The notes under the pieces: generated by a model
The model's input: only the letters and a program-made list of their open reading frames with translations
Database searches by the model: none
Told to the model about the DNA's origin: nothing
Position numbers and translations under genes: made by a program
In this document: positions 34,985 through 43,693 of the stretch, piece by piece
How the letters are laid out: each line of letters opens with the position of its first letter
How positions within the stretch are numbered: position 1 is the first letter of the stretch
From: Aestuariivita sp.
GTDB taxonomy: Bacteria; Pseudomonadota; Alphaproteobacteria; Rhodobacterales; Rhodobacteraceae
DNA: 64,000 nt
NCBI GenBank assembly: GCA_018401465.1
Contig: JAGYKE010000005.1
Location: forward strand, 868,001 to 932,000
Direction of reading: 5' to 3'

Positions 34985-35734
34985 ATGCCCGAAGATTCAG
35001 CACCGCTTATCCAGTTCTGCGCCGTTTCCAAGGATTTCGGCGCTTTCCGCGCCCTCAACGGGATCAAGTTGTCGGTAGCGCGCGGCGAGCGCGTGGTGGT
35101 GTGCGGGCCTTCGGGATCGGGCAAATCTACGCTGATCCGCTGCATCAACGGGTTGGAACAGATCGATACGGGGCGCATCACGGTAGACGGCGTCACGCTG
35201 GAACCGGGCGGGCGCGGCGCGCGTCAGGTGCGGGGCAAGGTCGGCATGGTGTTCCAGCAGTTCAACCTTTTTCCGCATCTCACAGTGCTCCAGAATCTGA
35301 CGCTCGGTCCGATGCGTGCGCGCGGCTTGTCTCGCGCCGAGGCGGAAGAAACCGCCCATCGCTACCTCGCACGCGTGCGCATCCCCGAGCAGGCCGACAA
35401 GTTTCCCCGCCAACTGTCGGGTGGCCAGCAACAGCGCGTCGCCATCGCCCGCTCGCTTTGCATGGAACCCCGGATCATGCTCTTCGACGAGCCCACCAGC
35501 GCGCTTGATCCCGAGATGATCAACGAGGTGCTCGACGTTATGACCGAACTGGCTCAAACCGGCATGACGATGATCGTCGTCACCCACGAGATGGGTTTTG
35601 CGCGCCGTGTTGCGGACCGGGTCGTGTTCATGGATGCCGGCGAGATCGTGGAAATGGCACCGCCCGAGCAGTTTTTCACCGCGCCCGCAAGCCAACGCTG
35701 TCGGGATTTTCTTCAGAAACTCCTGCACCATTAG
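34985..35734 (+). CDS. amino-acid-type ABC transporter ATP-binding protein (GlnQ/HisP-like)
   Basis: The protein has 249 residues from the ATG at 34985 (a GTG directly precedes it). Walker A is [10 protein letters not shown], the Q-loop is in [12 protein letters not shown], the signature is [15 protein letters not shown] and Walker B is [12 protein letters not shown]. The GlnQ/HisP subgroup is indicated by the [13 protein letters not shown] and [12 protein letters not shown] blocks. It lies eight bases upstream of the permease gene. Confidence 0.92.
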   Translation: MPEDSAPLIQFCAVSKDFGAFRALNGIKLSVARGERVVVCGPSGSGKSTLIRCINGLEQIDTGRITVDGVTLEPGGRGARQVRGKVGMVFQQFNLFPHLTVLQNLTLGPMRARGLSRAEAEETAHRYLARVRIPEQADKFPRQLSGGQQQRVAIARSLCMEPRIMLFDEPTSALDPEMINEVLDVMTELAQTGMTMIVVTHEMGFARRVADRVVFMDAGEIVEMAPPEQFFTAPASQRCRDFLQKLLHH

Positions 35735-35742
35735 GGGGCGGC

Positions 35743-36480
35743 ATGATCCGGATCGCGCTTTTTCTTGCCGTCTTCCTGATGTTGTCGGGCTGCTCTGGCA
35801 ACTGGGGCTGGTATGTGGTCGATCCCCGCACCGCTACGGGGATGAACAACCTGCGCTTCCTGCTCTCCGGGCTGGAATACACGGTCTATCTTTCGGCGGT
35901 GGCCATCACCATCTCGATGAGTGTCGGGCTGCTCGTGGCGCTGCCCGGGTTGTCGCCGTTTCCCTGGCTTCGCAGGCTCAGCCGCGTCTATGTGGAACTT
36001 GTCCGCTCTGTCCCACTTCTGGTGCTGATCCTCTGGGTCTATTATGGCCTGCCCCAGCTGACCGGACTGTCGATGTCAGTGTTCTGGGCGGGTGTGATCG
36101 CACTGGCGCTGTCAGACAGCGCCTTTCAGGCCGAGATCTTCCGTGGCGGCATTCAGTCGATCGCGCGCGGCCAGTACGAGGCGGCCTATTCCGTCTCGCT
36201 CGGTTACCGCGACACGATGCGCTATGTGATCCTGCCCCAAGCCTTGCGGCGCATCCTGCCGGCGTTGGGAAATCAACTGATATACATGCTGAAGATGTCC
36301 TCGCTGGTCTCGGTGATCGGGATGCAGGAGCTGACGCGAAAGGCCAATGAGCTAGTTGTGGTCGAATATCGCCCGCTGGAGATCTACACGGTTCTGGTGC
36401 TGGAATACCTCGTGCTGATCCTGATTGTTTCGAGCGGCGTCCGCTGGCTGGAACGCCGCTTGCAGTCAGACGAGCGATGA
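35743..36480 (+). CDS. amino-acid-type ABC transporter permease (HisM/GlnP-like)
   Basis: The protein has 245 residues and five to six membrane segments. The early LSGCSGN looks like a lipobox but here sits in the first transmembrane helix, so lipoprotein processing is doubtful. The EAA loop reads FQAEIFRGGIQSIARGQYEA followed by LPQALRRILPALGNQ, characteristic of the HisMQ family. No second permease is present, so it probably forms a homodimer. Confidence 0.9.
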   Translation: MIRIALFLAVFLMLSGCSGNWGWYVVDPRTATGMNNLRFLLSGLEYTVYLSAVAITISMSVGLLVALPGLSPFPWLRRLSRVYVELVRSVPLLVLILWVYYGLPQLTGLSMSVFWAGVIALALSDSAFQAEIFRGGIQSIARGQYEAAYSVSLGYRDTMRYVILPQALRRILPALGNQLIYMLKMSSLVSVIGMQELTRKANELVVVEYRPLEIYTVLVLEYLVLILIVSSGVRWLERRLQSDER

Positions 36481-36605
36481 GGCCGAGTGCCAAGAACTTG
36501 CCGGAGCAAACCACTCCGCGCGCATCTTCGAGCCGCAAACGCCGACCTATAGCTGACCGCAAACTACGGGCGCGGGGCGAGGAGGGCGAGTTGGATGCCG
36601 GTCGC

Positions 36606-36629
36606 CTTTGCATCATATGGGATGCAAAG
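36606..36629. other. perfect 9-bp hairpin downstream of the permease gene
   Basis: CTTTGCATC (36606-36614) and GATGCAAAG (36621-36629) pair around ATATGG. There is no T-run, so it is not a standard terminator. It lies 125 bases after the permease stop, in the otherwise gene-free stretch 36481-36926, which also holds repeat copy A. Confidence 0.4.
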
Positions 36630-36667
36630 CCGCAGGTCTGTATAATGAATTCAATGCCTTAGAGGGT

Positions 36668-36850
36668 GGAGAGGGTTGGATTCCAGGTCCATCCCCTCCG
36701 CCACCTACACTTGCCGAAACCGATGATGGGCCCTTATGGGCCCCTTTTTTCTTTTGGTTTCAAAGGGGTTTAGCCGTTGCGACCGCCCTTCGGAGACTGG
36801 CTAAATACACAAAATCGGTCTCTGAACGCCATTTGTCTCTTATCGACCGC
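36668..36850 (+). repeat. diverged direct repeat, copy A (RNA-like 3' end, terminator and trailer)
   Basis: Copy A starts GGAGAGGGTT and contains a stem (GGAG.GGG pairing with CCC.CTCC at 36693-36699) ending in CCGCCA, like a degraded tRNA-Ser or tmRNA acceptor end. A GGGCCC-TTAT-GGGCCC terminator follows, then TTTCAAAGGGGTTT at 36758, then a tail similar to CGGTCTCTGAACGCC...TCTCTTATCGACCG. The same order with the same spacing recurs at 41591-41770. I cannot fold a complete tRNA here. Confidence 0.5.
36728..36750 (+). terminator. intrinsic terminator
   Basis: GGGCCC (36728-36733), loop TTAT, GGGCCC (36738-36743), then a run of T at 36745-36750. It is a classic Rho-independent terminator and could end transcription from the ABC permease operon or from an RNA gene that has decayed. 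Confidence 0.75.
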
Positions 36851-37091
36851 CCTAGGCTCTCAGAAGGACGCTTTCAAAATAGTGTTTATTTACAGATGTT
36901 TGGCGATTTTGACCGAGCGCCCTTTTTGTCAACGGCGGAGCAAAATTGGGCCACGAGGCGGCGCAAAACTGGGCCACTTTGGATTTGAGCGGGAGGTGGG
37001 GGATGAGCGGTGGCCAGGCAGCCGCGCCCTCCATTTAGCTGGCGGGTGACTGGCCGCCTTGGACCGTCAGGTCCAAGTCTGGGGCTTTGGA

Positions 37092-37856
37092 TCAGGTATT
37101 GTTGCCGGGCTTGCGCGCGCGGCTTTGCGCGAGGCGATAGCTTTCGCCGTTCATCTCGAGGATGTTGACGTGGTGGGTCAACCGGTCGAGGAGCGCGCCG
37201 GTAAGCCGCTCGGTGCCGAAGGTCTCGGTCCACTCGTCGAAGGGCAGATTGCTGGTGATCAGCGTGGCGCCGCGCTCGTAACGTTGTGAGATCATCTCAA
37301 AGAGCAGCTCGGCGCCGGTCTTGGACAGAGGCACGAAGCCCAGTTCGTCGATGATCAGCAGCTTCACGGCGGCCATCTGCTTCTGGACGCGAAGCAGTCG
37401 ACGTTCGTCGCGAGCCTCCATCAACTCGTTGACCAGGGCCGCGGCGGTGGTGAAGCTGACGGACATGCCCTTCTGGCAGGCCGCCAGCCCCAGTCCGAGG
37501 GCAATGTGGGTCTTGCCTGTTCCACTGGGGCCGAGAGCGATCACGTTCTCGCGCCGTTCGATCCATTCGCAGCGCGCCAGTTCCAGCACCTGCATCTTGT
37601 TCAGTTTTGGGATCGCCTTGAAGTCGAAGCTGTCGAGGCTTTTGGTGGCCGGGAACTTCGCAGCCTTGATGCGGCGCTCGACCATCCGCCGCTCGCGGTC
37701 AATGAGTTCCAGTTCTACGAGGCGCGACAGGAATTGGACATGGTCCAACCCTTCGGCGGCGCATTGGCGCGCAACCTTCTCGTGTTCCCGCAGGAAGGTG
37801 GGCAGCTTCAGCGTCTTCAGATGATGGGCAAGCAGGATCTTCGGGGCCTCGGTCAT
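37092..37856 (-). CDS. istB: IS21 helper ATPase IstB
   Basis: The protein has 254 residues. It is AAA+ with Walker A ALGPSGTGKTHIALG, Walker B LLIDELGF and a TSNLPFDEW sensor-type segment; it has the IstB C-terminus HHVNILEMNGESYR. It selects targets and stimulates the IstA integrase. Its start overlaps istA by four bases. The complete reading frame contrasts with the chimeric copy of its 3' end at 1686. Confidence 0.93.
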   Translation of the reverse strand: MTEAPKILLAHHLKTLKLPTFLREHEKVARQCAAEGLDHVQFLSRLVELELIDRERRMVERRIKAAKFPATKSLDSFDFKAIPKLNKMQVLELARCEWIERRENVIALGPSGTGKTHIALGLGLAACQKGMSVSFTTAAALVNELMEARDERRLLRVQKQMAAVKLLIIDELGFVPLSKTGAELLFEMISQRYERGATLITSNLPFDEWTETFGTERLTGALLDRLTHHVNILEMNGESYRLAQSRARKPGNNT

Positions 37857-39340
37857 TCCGCCGCCTCCGACATCAAGGCCATGTAGCTGGCCGCACGCGT
37901 CGTCTCGACGTTCGCTCGCGGCAGGTAGGGGTAGACATCGAGATCAAGCCTTGGGGGGCGCTTCTCCACCTGACAGAGCACGAGGTGCTTCACGGCGTCG
38001 AAGCCGACCGCGCCCAGCTTCAGGGCCTTCTTCACGGCGGCATGCAAGTCATCCATCTCGAAGGTCTCGAGCAGACGCAGAACCTGCACATACTCGCGTC
38101 GACCCATCTTGAGCATGCGTCCCTCCATCAGGCGGCGCAGAGTCTGGAACTCTTCGGGCAAGTCCCATTCTGCCAGAGGCGCGGCCTGGTCCAACGCATT
38201 GATCTTGCGCTCGATCAGCGGGAGGTAGTGGACCGGGTCGAAGATCATGTCCTCGCGATCGTAACAGCGCGGGTGTCGGGCGATCACCTCACCGCGACAG
38301 CCGATCACGACCTCATCGACATAGCCGCGGATCCAGACGTCCTGGTGGCCATAGGCAACCGGGACCGAGTAATCGTTGGTGTCATAGCGCACGAGAGACT
38401 GCGAGCTGACCCTGCCGCCCGCTTGGTCGCAAGCGTCGAACGGGGCGGCAGGCAGGGGGCGCATCGCGGCCAGATCGCGCTGCAACCTCTCACCGATCGT
38501 CTCCTTGTGACCCCGAAGAATACGCGTCAAGCGCGCGCAGCACTGCCCTCCAAGATCGGCATTGAAGGCGTCCCAACTGGCAAAGTGGGGGATCGGCACC
38601 ATGTGGTTGCGACGGGCGTAGCCGACCATCCCCTCGACAGCGCCCTTGTCGTTCCCCTTCCCGGGCCGACCATAGCGATCCCGAAACAGGTAATGCGACT
38701 GCAAGCCGCTGAACAGCGCGGCGCGGATGCGAGTGCCGTCCGGCTGGATCTTCGAGACCAGGCAGCGGTCATTGTCGTAGAGCACCGACTGCGGCACCCC
38801 GCCGAAGAAGGCGAAGGCGCGGACATGCCCGTCTATCCAGGCCTCCGCAGTCGCCGCCGGATAGGCCCGCACGAAATAGGCATCGCTGTGCGGCAGATCC
38901 ATGACGAAGAAATACGCCTTCTGCTCGACACCGCCGATGACGACAATGGCTTCGCCAAAGTCTGCCTGCGCATGGCCTGGCAGATGGGCCAGCGGTACGA
39001 ACATCTCCCGGGTCCGCCGCTCACGATCACGCACGTAATCCTTGACGATCGTATAGCCGCCGGTGAAGCCATGCTCGGCCTGAAGCCGTTCCCATATCCG
39101 CTTGGCCGTATGACGCTGCTTGCGATGCACGGCCTTGTCGGCCTCAAGCCAGACGTCAATGAACTCGGTGAACCCGTCCAGCTTCGGCCGCCTGATCGGC
39201 TTGTCCCGCCGATAGCCAGGCGGCACCGAGAAGGCCAACATCTTCTCAACCGTCCCGCGCGAAATGTTGAAATGCTTCGCTGCTGCACGCCTGCTCATGC
39301 CCTCGGCACATGCGAGGCGAACCTTCTTGTAAAGCTCCAC
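37853..39340 (-). CDS. istA: IS21 transposase IstA
   Basis: The protein has 495 residues from the GTG at 39340 (VELYKKVRLACAEGMSRRA), a start shared with the fold-back copy. The frame stays open upstream to 39460, but that part is the IS end. The HTH is at residues 12-35. The DDE integrase core begins near GHAQADFGEA (first Asp), continues in VLYDNDRCLV (second Asp) and reaches a Glu in KGAVEGMVGYAR. A C-terminal Mu-type beta domain follows (VRYDTNDYSVPVAYGHQ). It catalyses transposition with IstB. Confidence 0.93.
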   Translation of the reverse strand: MELYKKVRLACAEGMSRRAAAKHFNISRGTVEKMLAFSVPPGYRRDKPIRRPKLDGFTEFIDVWLEADKAVHRKQRHTAKRIWERLQAEHGFTGGYTIVKDYVRDRERRTREMFVPLAHLPGHAQADFGEAIVVIGGVEQKAYFFVMDLPHSDAYFVRAYPAATAEAWIDGHVRAFAFFGGVPQSVLYDNDRCLVSKIQPDGTRIRAALFSGLQSHYLFRDRYGRPGKGNDKGAVEGMVGYARRNHMVPIPHFASWDAFNADLGGQCCARLTRILRGHKETIGERLQRDLAAMRPLPAAPFDACDQAGGRVSSQSLVRYDTNDYSVPVAYGHQDVWIRGYVDEVVIGCRGEVIARHPRCYDREDMIFDPVHYLPLIERKINALDQAAPLAEWDLPEEFQTLRRLMEGRMLKMGRREYVQVLRLLETFEMDDLHAAVKKALKLGAVGFDAVKHLVLCQVEKRPPRLDLDVYPYLPRANVETTRAASYMALMSEAAE

Positions 39341-39459
39341 GGTATAGATCTCCCCACCCTCCCTGCCGCCGCAAGAAGGGAAAAGTGGCAGGATTTTACT
39401 CCGCCCGCAGCGAGACGATCCCGCCGCTACCGTGGCCCAGTTTTGCACCGCCGTTCCCA

Positions 39460-39908
39460 TCCGTCACGCCGGGCCGGTAGGCCGCGATGGCGGGGCTGCC
39501 GTCCAGAAGCGCCGCACTTTCCCCTGACAGGCTAACCATAGCCTCGCAGAGTTCGGGCGAGCAGGCCTGCCAGATCAGCGCGATCTGCTGGTCCCCTGCT
39601 TCGGGTCGCAACACAAAGCCGCTTGGGAAATGAACGCCGACCGGGACACGCGCGCTGAGCCAGCCGCCATCACCTTCGGGGATCGCCATGAAATCCACAA
39701 TGAACGCGCCGTCGCCGCGCAGCAGCCGCTGGTTGAGCACGCAGGTGGTTTCGTTGACCGCGACGGCCTCGCACACAAGGGTCCATTCGCCGAACTGCGT
39801 GCCGTTCTCCAGGCGCTCTGCCAGGGCCGGGGCGGCGGTCAGAAACAGGCTGGCTATCGAAAATGAAAGAATGGAAGACTTTGAAAACACCACTGAAACC
39901 ACGCGCAA
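39460..39908 (-). pseudogene. IalB-family secreted protein, C-terminus removed by IS21
   Basis: A frame from the ATG at 39908 encodes a signal peptide (SILSFSIASLFLTAAPALAE) and about 125 residues of an invasion-associated-locus-B-type domain (NGTQFGEWTLVCEAV, TTCVLNQRL, QQIALIWQACSPELCEAMV with the paired cysteines). The IS21 end at 39459 interrupts it after about 149 codons, and the frame stops inside the IS at 39396. The usual C-terminal strand of the family (about 20-30 residues) is missing and is not found on the other side of the IS. Confidence 0.75.
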
Positions 39909-40059
39909 ACTTCTCGGAACAGATACCTGACAACCTCGGCGACGCTAGAACGCTGCCGGAAGGCAGTAATGCGACGTTCGTCGTAGACTCTGCGAAAATC
40001 GCTTGATCGGTTTCCGACCCTGCTGCACCTTCCTGATCCATACGGTTGACGAGTGTTGC

Positions 40060-41166
40060 ATGGATAAAGAGTTCAACGACCTGATCGGGTCTATCTACGA
40101 TTACGCTCTGGACTCGGGTGCGTGGTCCGATCTCATGTCCCGCGTCGCCGATTTCGCCGGGGCCGAGAATGCCGCAATGGTTGTAATCGACCCGCGGATC
40201 GGATTGTCGAGTGTGCTGACACCCCGCGCCGATCCGAATGTAGTGGCCGCTTACAATGCGCATTGGTGGCAACACGACCCCACCGCGCAGGCGACCGCTT
40301 CGATCCCGCCGGGTCAGATCACCGACCTGTCGCATACTGGCCGTGACGTCTATTACGCCAGCGCCTTCCAGAACGAATTCTGGGCGAAGTCGGGTCTGGG
40401 GGCCGAACGGCTCGCGGGCAATCTTTATACCGATGGCATAGGCTTCGGCAGCTTCGTGCTCCAGACATCAAGCGCGCGCGACGAAATCACCGACAGGATG
40501 GTCTCTGTCTGCCGGATGGTTCTGCCCCATCTTGTGCGCAGCGTTCAGATCCAGCGCAGGCTGCTTCACCTCGCCGCTGCGCTGGCCGCCCGGGACCATC
40601 CAGATGCCGAGGGGTTGATGCTGGTGGATCGCGACCTGCGGCTGCTGTGGGCGGATGCGGATGCCGAAGCGCATTTGGCCCGACGTGACGCTTTCCGGAT
40701 CGCCGACGGGCGCGTGGCGCTTTGCGACACTGCGGCGACCCATCGCCTTGAGGCTGCAATTCGCGCCTGTGCCCGGCCCGAAAGCACGACAGCGCGCCGG
40801 AGCGAGGTCGTCCTCGCCTGTCCGAACTCGGGCGCGCCGATCGTCATCGAAGTGATCCGCAACCAGCCGCTGACCGGTGCATCTGTGCCGCCCATGGACA
40901 CCAGTGCGTCGGCGACCGCGCTCATCGCCGTGCACCACGCCATGCACCGCACCGAACGCCGCTTGGCGGGGCTGATAGAACTCTACGGCTTGACACGCGC
41001 CGAGGCGCGGCTCGCCATCGAGATCGCGAAGGGCGACGGCCGCGCCGCCGCCGCTGCTCGCGTGGGCATAAGCGTGAACACCGCACGCACCCATCTTGCC
41101 AGCATCTTCGGCAAGATGGGTGTCCACCGCCAGACGGAACTGATGCGCAAGATCCAAGGGTCATGA
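40060..41166 (+). CDS. LuxR-family transcriptional regulator
   Basis: The protein has 368 residues from the ATG at 40060 (MDKEFNDLIGSIYDYALDSG). The N-terminal two-thirds is an uncharacterised sensor domain with a GAF/autoinducer-like look (HWWQHDPTAQA, FGSFVLQTSS). The C-terminal 65 residues are a LuxR HTH (LYGLTRAEARLAIEIAKGDG then VSVNTARTHLASIF-type sequence, GKMGVHRQTELMRKI). It is divergent from the truncated ialB. Regulators of this architecture are common beside membrane or catabolic genes in alphaproteobacteria; the target is unknown. Confidence 0.88.
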   Translation: MDKEFNDLIGSIYDYALDSGAWSDLMSRVADFAGAENAAMVVIDPRIGLSSVLTPRADPNVVAAYNAHWWQHDPTAQATASIPPGQITDLSHTGRDVYYASAFQNEFWAKSGLGAERLAGNLYTDGIGFGSFVLQTSSARDEITDRMVSVCRMVLPHLVRSVQIQRRLLHLAAALAARDHPDAEGLMLVDRDLRLLWADADAEAHLARRDAFRIADGRVALCDTAATHRLEAAIRACARPESTTARRSEVVLACPNSGAPIVIEVIRNQPLTGASVPPMDTSASATALIAVHHAMHRTERRLAGLIELYGLTRAEARLAIEIAKGDGRAAAAARVGISVNTARTHLASIFGKMGVHRQTELMRKIQGS

Positions 41167-41590
41167 CCGGCGGCGTCGACGACATCCCCGGGTTGGCACT
41201 CCGCATGCGGACCAAGGCCATCTTCGGAAAGTGGACGTCGGTGTATCGGGCCGCTGCGATCGGGACCTGATTGAGGCCTACCCGCCCGAGGCCGCTGTCG
41301 CGTCTGGGTGTATGGCTCAAGTGTTGAGGAGGGGCTGACATGCTCATCATCGTCCTCGTGCGGACCGGGCACTTCTGACGGCGTTCTGTCCGGCCGTCCC
41401 GGTGAAATCGGGGGGCGGAACAACACTTGCGATCGGCGGCGAACCGAGTCTTCTTCTGCAAGAATGCGGTGGATCAAGGTCGCTAGCACTGGTGATGACT
41501 TAAGTTCACTTCCCCCTCTTGCGGTGGAACTTGGAGGAACTGCGGGACGAGCACGGCACGATAAGTCCACGGGTATCTAGCACTCAGACT
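41167..41590. other. gene-free stretch
   Basis: No convincing reading frame, RNA gene or element end was found in these bases. Together with repeat copy B and the following 150 bases it makes a 754-base interval without genes between the LuxR gene and the arylmalonate-decarboxylase-like gene. Confidence 0.5.
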
Positions 41591-41770
41591 GGAGAGGGTT
41601 CGACGTAAAGCCCATCGCCCAGGCCACTTGCACATAGCGAACGCAAGTTGAGGCCCCTGCTGGGGTCTTTTACTTTGTTTCAAAGGGGTTTGGTGAGACC
41701 ATTCGACCTTTGCGGACTACTGGATGGCCATTTTCAGTCTCTGAGCGGCTTTCGCCTCTATCCTACCGAA
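41591..41770 (+). repeat. diverged direct repeat, copy B
   Basis: The copy starts GGAGAGGGTT, has CCCATCGCCCAGGCCAC where copy A has CCATCCCCTCCGCCAC, then a hairpin and T-run. The shared TTTCAAAGGGGTTT begins at 41678, 87 bases from the copy start against 90 in copy A. A tail then includes GTCTCTGAGCGGC...CCTCTATCCTACCG. The two copies are 4.9 kb apart in the same orientation and bracket the IS21, the truncated ialB and the LuxR gene. Confidence 0.5.
41652..41671 (+). terminator. terminator-like hairpin in repeat copy B
   Basis: GGCCCC (41652-41657), loop TGCT, GGGGTC (41662-41667) with one G-T pair, followed by TTTT. It occupies the same position as the terminator in copy A and so is part of the duplicated unit. 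Confidence 0.55.
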
Positions 41771-41920
41771 CCTCGCCGGAGTCGGCTCGCTCCAACAACA
41801 CAACGTTTACCGTTAGTCGCCTATTCGTGCAGACTGACGTTCTCTGTGCGGTTCTGCCGACCTGCGTTCAATCAAGGGCACTCGGAGTACGCATTTTGAG
41901 GCGCGTCGATGTGCAAGACG

Positions 41921-42868
41921 TCAGAACTCTCGCAACAAACGGCCCCCACCGCACAATGGGCCGCGAAAGCCGCTTTCCCGCAGCGCATACCAGAGCACTA
42001 CCTGGTTTATACCAAGTATTGGAACATCAATCATCGGTTCGAGTTTCTGGGTAACGTCGATCATGCTCATGTTCGTTCCACATTGAACAATGGCATCGAG
42101 GCTGTTGTTCTCGGATACCATCTCCATGACCGCCTTTTCCTTGGCCCAGTCCGGGATATGCGCGATGTGCTGAGTATTGCCACAGGCAAAACCAAAGCTT
42201 GCAACCACCTCGAATCCCAGATCCTCGAACATTCGGGATGCGGATTTGTTTCCGGCCTGCTCGAATGGCGTGAGAAGGCCAATTCGCTTCGCCCCGTAGC
42301 AATCGAGCGCCGCTTGCACGGCATCGTGCCAAGTCGCCCATGAAAGATCGCAGTATTGCTCTATCTGCGACATCGTCGCGCGGATTGGCCCGATCCCGGA
42401 GATGATGTGTTCCAGACTCATGCCCATGATCATGTACTGCGGCGCGGCGAGCAGCGCCGCCTTCACCGCAGATTCAACGCCGCCAAGGAACTGCAATCTG
42501 TACTGCTCGACGCCCTCGGCCGAACTCACATCCGGTCTGGGCGTCAACACCGGGCTTGTATGCAGGCCGACGCCCGCCAGTCCGTCCCGCTCTTGATTGG
42601 CAAAGATGATGCTCCAGAGCTCGTGCTCCATTGTCGTGTTGGTGGCCGGTATCAGCAGCCCAAAACGTTGTCGGAAACTGCGCGCGTCGGGGTAAGTTAC
42701 CGGCGCGAAATCGGCCGAAGGCGAGACACTTACGCATGGAATGGACACAGGCCTGTTCGACAGGGAGCCGATTTTCGGTTGCCTGCCCCCACCTTCGTCC
42801 TTTTTGAGGCTGTTCATAGGGAATTCGGTCACGCCGTTCGTACCCCTCGTCTTCAGCCCGCGGGCCAC
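41921..42868 (-). CDS. arylmalonate decarboxylase / maleate isomerase family protein
   Basis: The frame has 315 residues, but the family is about 240-250. The real start may be the ATG at 42817 or the GTG at 42748. The conserved fold begins at RFGLLIPATNTTMEHEL and ends GFRGPLCGGGRLLREF. The second active-site loop has the cysteine (QCGTNMSMIDV, then PILGINQVVLWY). The first loop reads MGMSLEHII, with no cysteine, as in arylmalonate decarboxylase (MGTSLS) rather than the two-cysteine maleate isomerase. Decarboxylation or a racemase-like reaction on a malonate or dicarboxylate is therefore more likely than maleate isomerisation. Confidence 0.82.
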   Translation of the reverse strand: MARGLKTRGTNGVTEFPMNSLKKDEGGGRQPKIGSLSNRPVSIPCVSVSPSADFAPVTYPDARSFRQRFGLLIPATNTTMEHELWSIIFANQERDGLAGVGLHTSPVLTPRPDVSSAEGVEQYRLQFLGGVESAVKAALLAAPQYMIMGMSLEHIISGIGPIRATMSQIEQYCDLSWATWHDAVQAALDCYGAKRIGLLTPFEQAGNKSASRMFEDLGFEVVASFGFACGNTQHIAHIPDWAKEKAVMEMVSENNSLDAIVQCGTNMSMIDVTQKLEPMIDVPILGINQVVLWYALRESGFRGPLCGGGRLLREF

Positions 42869-43072
42869 GCGCCCTGCCGCCTGCCCATCAAAAAGAACGA
42901 GTGAAACAGGCGGTCCTGTATTGGACCTTGTTCAACGGTAGCTTGGGCGCCGGGACGAAGCAACACCGGCGAAGCAAGGCGACATCAAGGAGCCCGTGAC
43001 CCAACACGGGATTTTCCTCCAGCGTCTAAGCCAGTCCGGCCCACCCTGAGGACGGACAATTGAGCGAACAAG

Positions 43073-43287
43073 ATGAACCGCCGAGCGATCATCGGCATTC
43101 TGGCAGAGCACAAGACAGGCGCGACATGAGCGGACCAGTGCTGCAGGCACGGCATGTCGGAAGGAACCTTCTACAACTGAAAGGACAAGTTCGACCGCAT
43201 GACGGTGACTGAGGCCAAACGGCTGAAGGCACTCCAAGATGAGAACGCGAAGCTGAACAAGCTCCTGTCCGAGCAGATGCCCAAATC
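43073..43287 (+). pseudogene. IS3-family (IS407-like) orfA remnant
   Basis: The plus strand reads MNRRAIIGILAEHKTGAT-stop, then [13 protein letters not shown]-stop-KDKFDRM, then [20 protein letters not shown]. This is the OrfA pattern of IS407-type elements, broken by two in-frame stops. It lies just left of the intact IS3 at 43317, which inserted into or beside it. Bases 42869-43072 show nothing recognisable. Confidence 0.65.
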
Positions 43288-43369
43288 GCGCCCGGTTTGC
43301 CATGGTGGCGTCGGTCTGAACCGCGCCGGGTTTGCCGGAGGCTCCAACTCCTGAGTAGGATGGAGCATC

Positions 43370-43693
43370 ATGAGCAAGACAACGAACAAGTTTTCCCCCG
43401 AAGTGCGCGAACGAGCGGTGCGTTTGGTTCTCGACAATGAGGGCCAGCATGGATCGCGCTGGCAGGCGGTGATGTCGATTGCGGCAAAGATTGGCTGCAC
43501 GCCGCAGACGCTGAACGACTGGGTCAAGAAGGCCGAGGTGGACAGCGGCCGACGCGCTGGCGTGCCGACCGAGATGGCCGAGAAGATGAAGGCGCTCGAG
43601 CGCGAGAACCGCGAGTTGCGCCAAGCCAACGAGATCCTGCGGAAGGCGTCGGCTTATTTTGCGATGGCGGAGCTCGACCGCCGGTCGAAGTGA
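43370..43693 (+). CDS. IS3-family transposase OrfA
   Basis: The protein has 107 residues. The HTH is [18 protein letters not shown] through [19 protein letters not shown] coiled-coil helix follows ([22 protein letters not shown]). It overlaps orfB by four bases, so OrfAB could arise by frameshift. It binds the element ends. Confidence 0.9.
   Translation: MSKTTNKFSPEVRERAVRLVLDNEGQHGSRWQAVMSIAAKIGCTPQTLNDWVKKAEVDSGRRAGVPTEMAEKMKALERENRELRQANEILRKASAYFAMAELDRRSK

Larger units (their letters stand above)
36927..39459 (-). mobile_element. complete IS21-family insertion sequence
   Basis: The element is 2533 bp. The termini are TGTCAACGGCGGAGCAAAAT on the left and, on the complementary strand, TGGGAACGGCGGTGCAAAAC on the right. 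Both are followed by a second internal GCAAAA/GTAAAA-type repeat, the multiple terminal repeats typical of IS21. istA and istB are intact on the minus strand. The flanking bases (CCTTTT left, TCCGTC right) do not match, so no target duplication survives. The insertion site has therefore been rearranged or partly deleted since transposition. Confidence 0.88.

Noticed and set aside
36606-36629. The 9-bp hairpin as a Rho-independent terminator
   Set aside because: No T-run follows it; the clear terminator is at 36728-36750.
36661-36760. Intact tRNA or tmRNA gene near 36.7 kb
   Set aside because: Only an acceptor-like stem and CCGCCA end are present; no D or anticodon arms can be folded upstream, so it is listed only as part of a repeat.
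37985-39535. 516-residue plus-strand frame over istA
   Set aside because: It is the antisense shadow of istA and runs across the IS end; composition is atypical for a real protein.
41167-41590. Short frames on both strands in the gap after the LuxR gene
   Set aside because: They lack ribosome sites, have no recognisable motifs and overlap each other; treated as noncoding.
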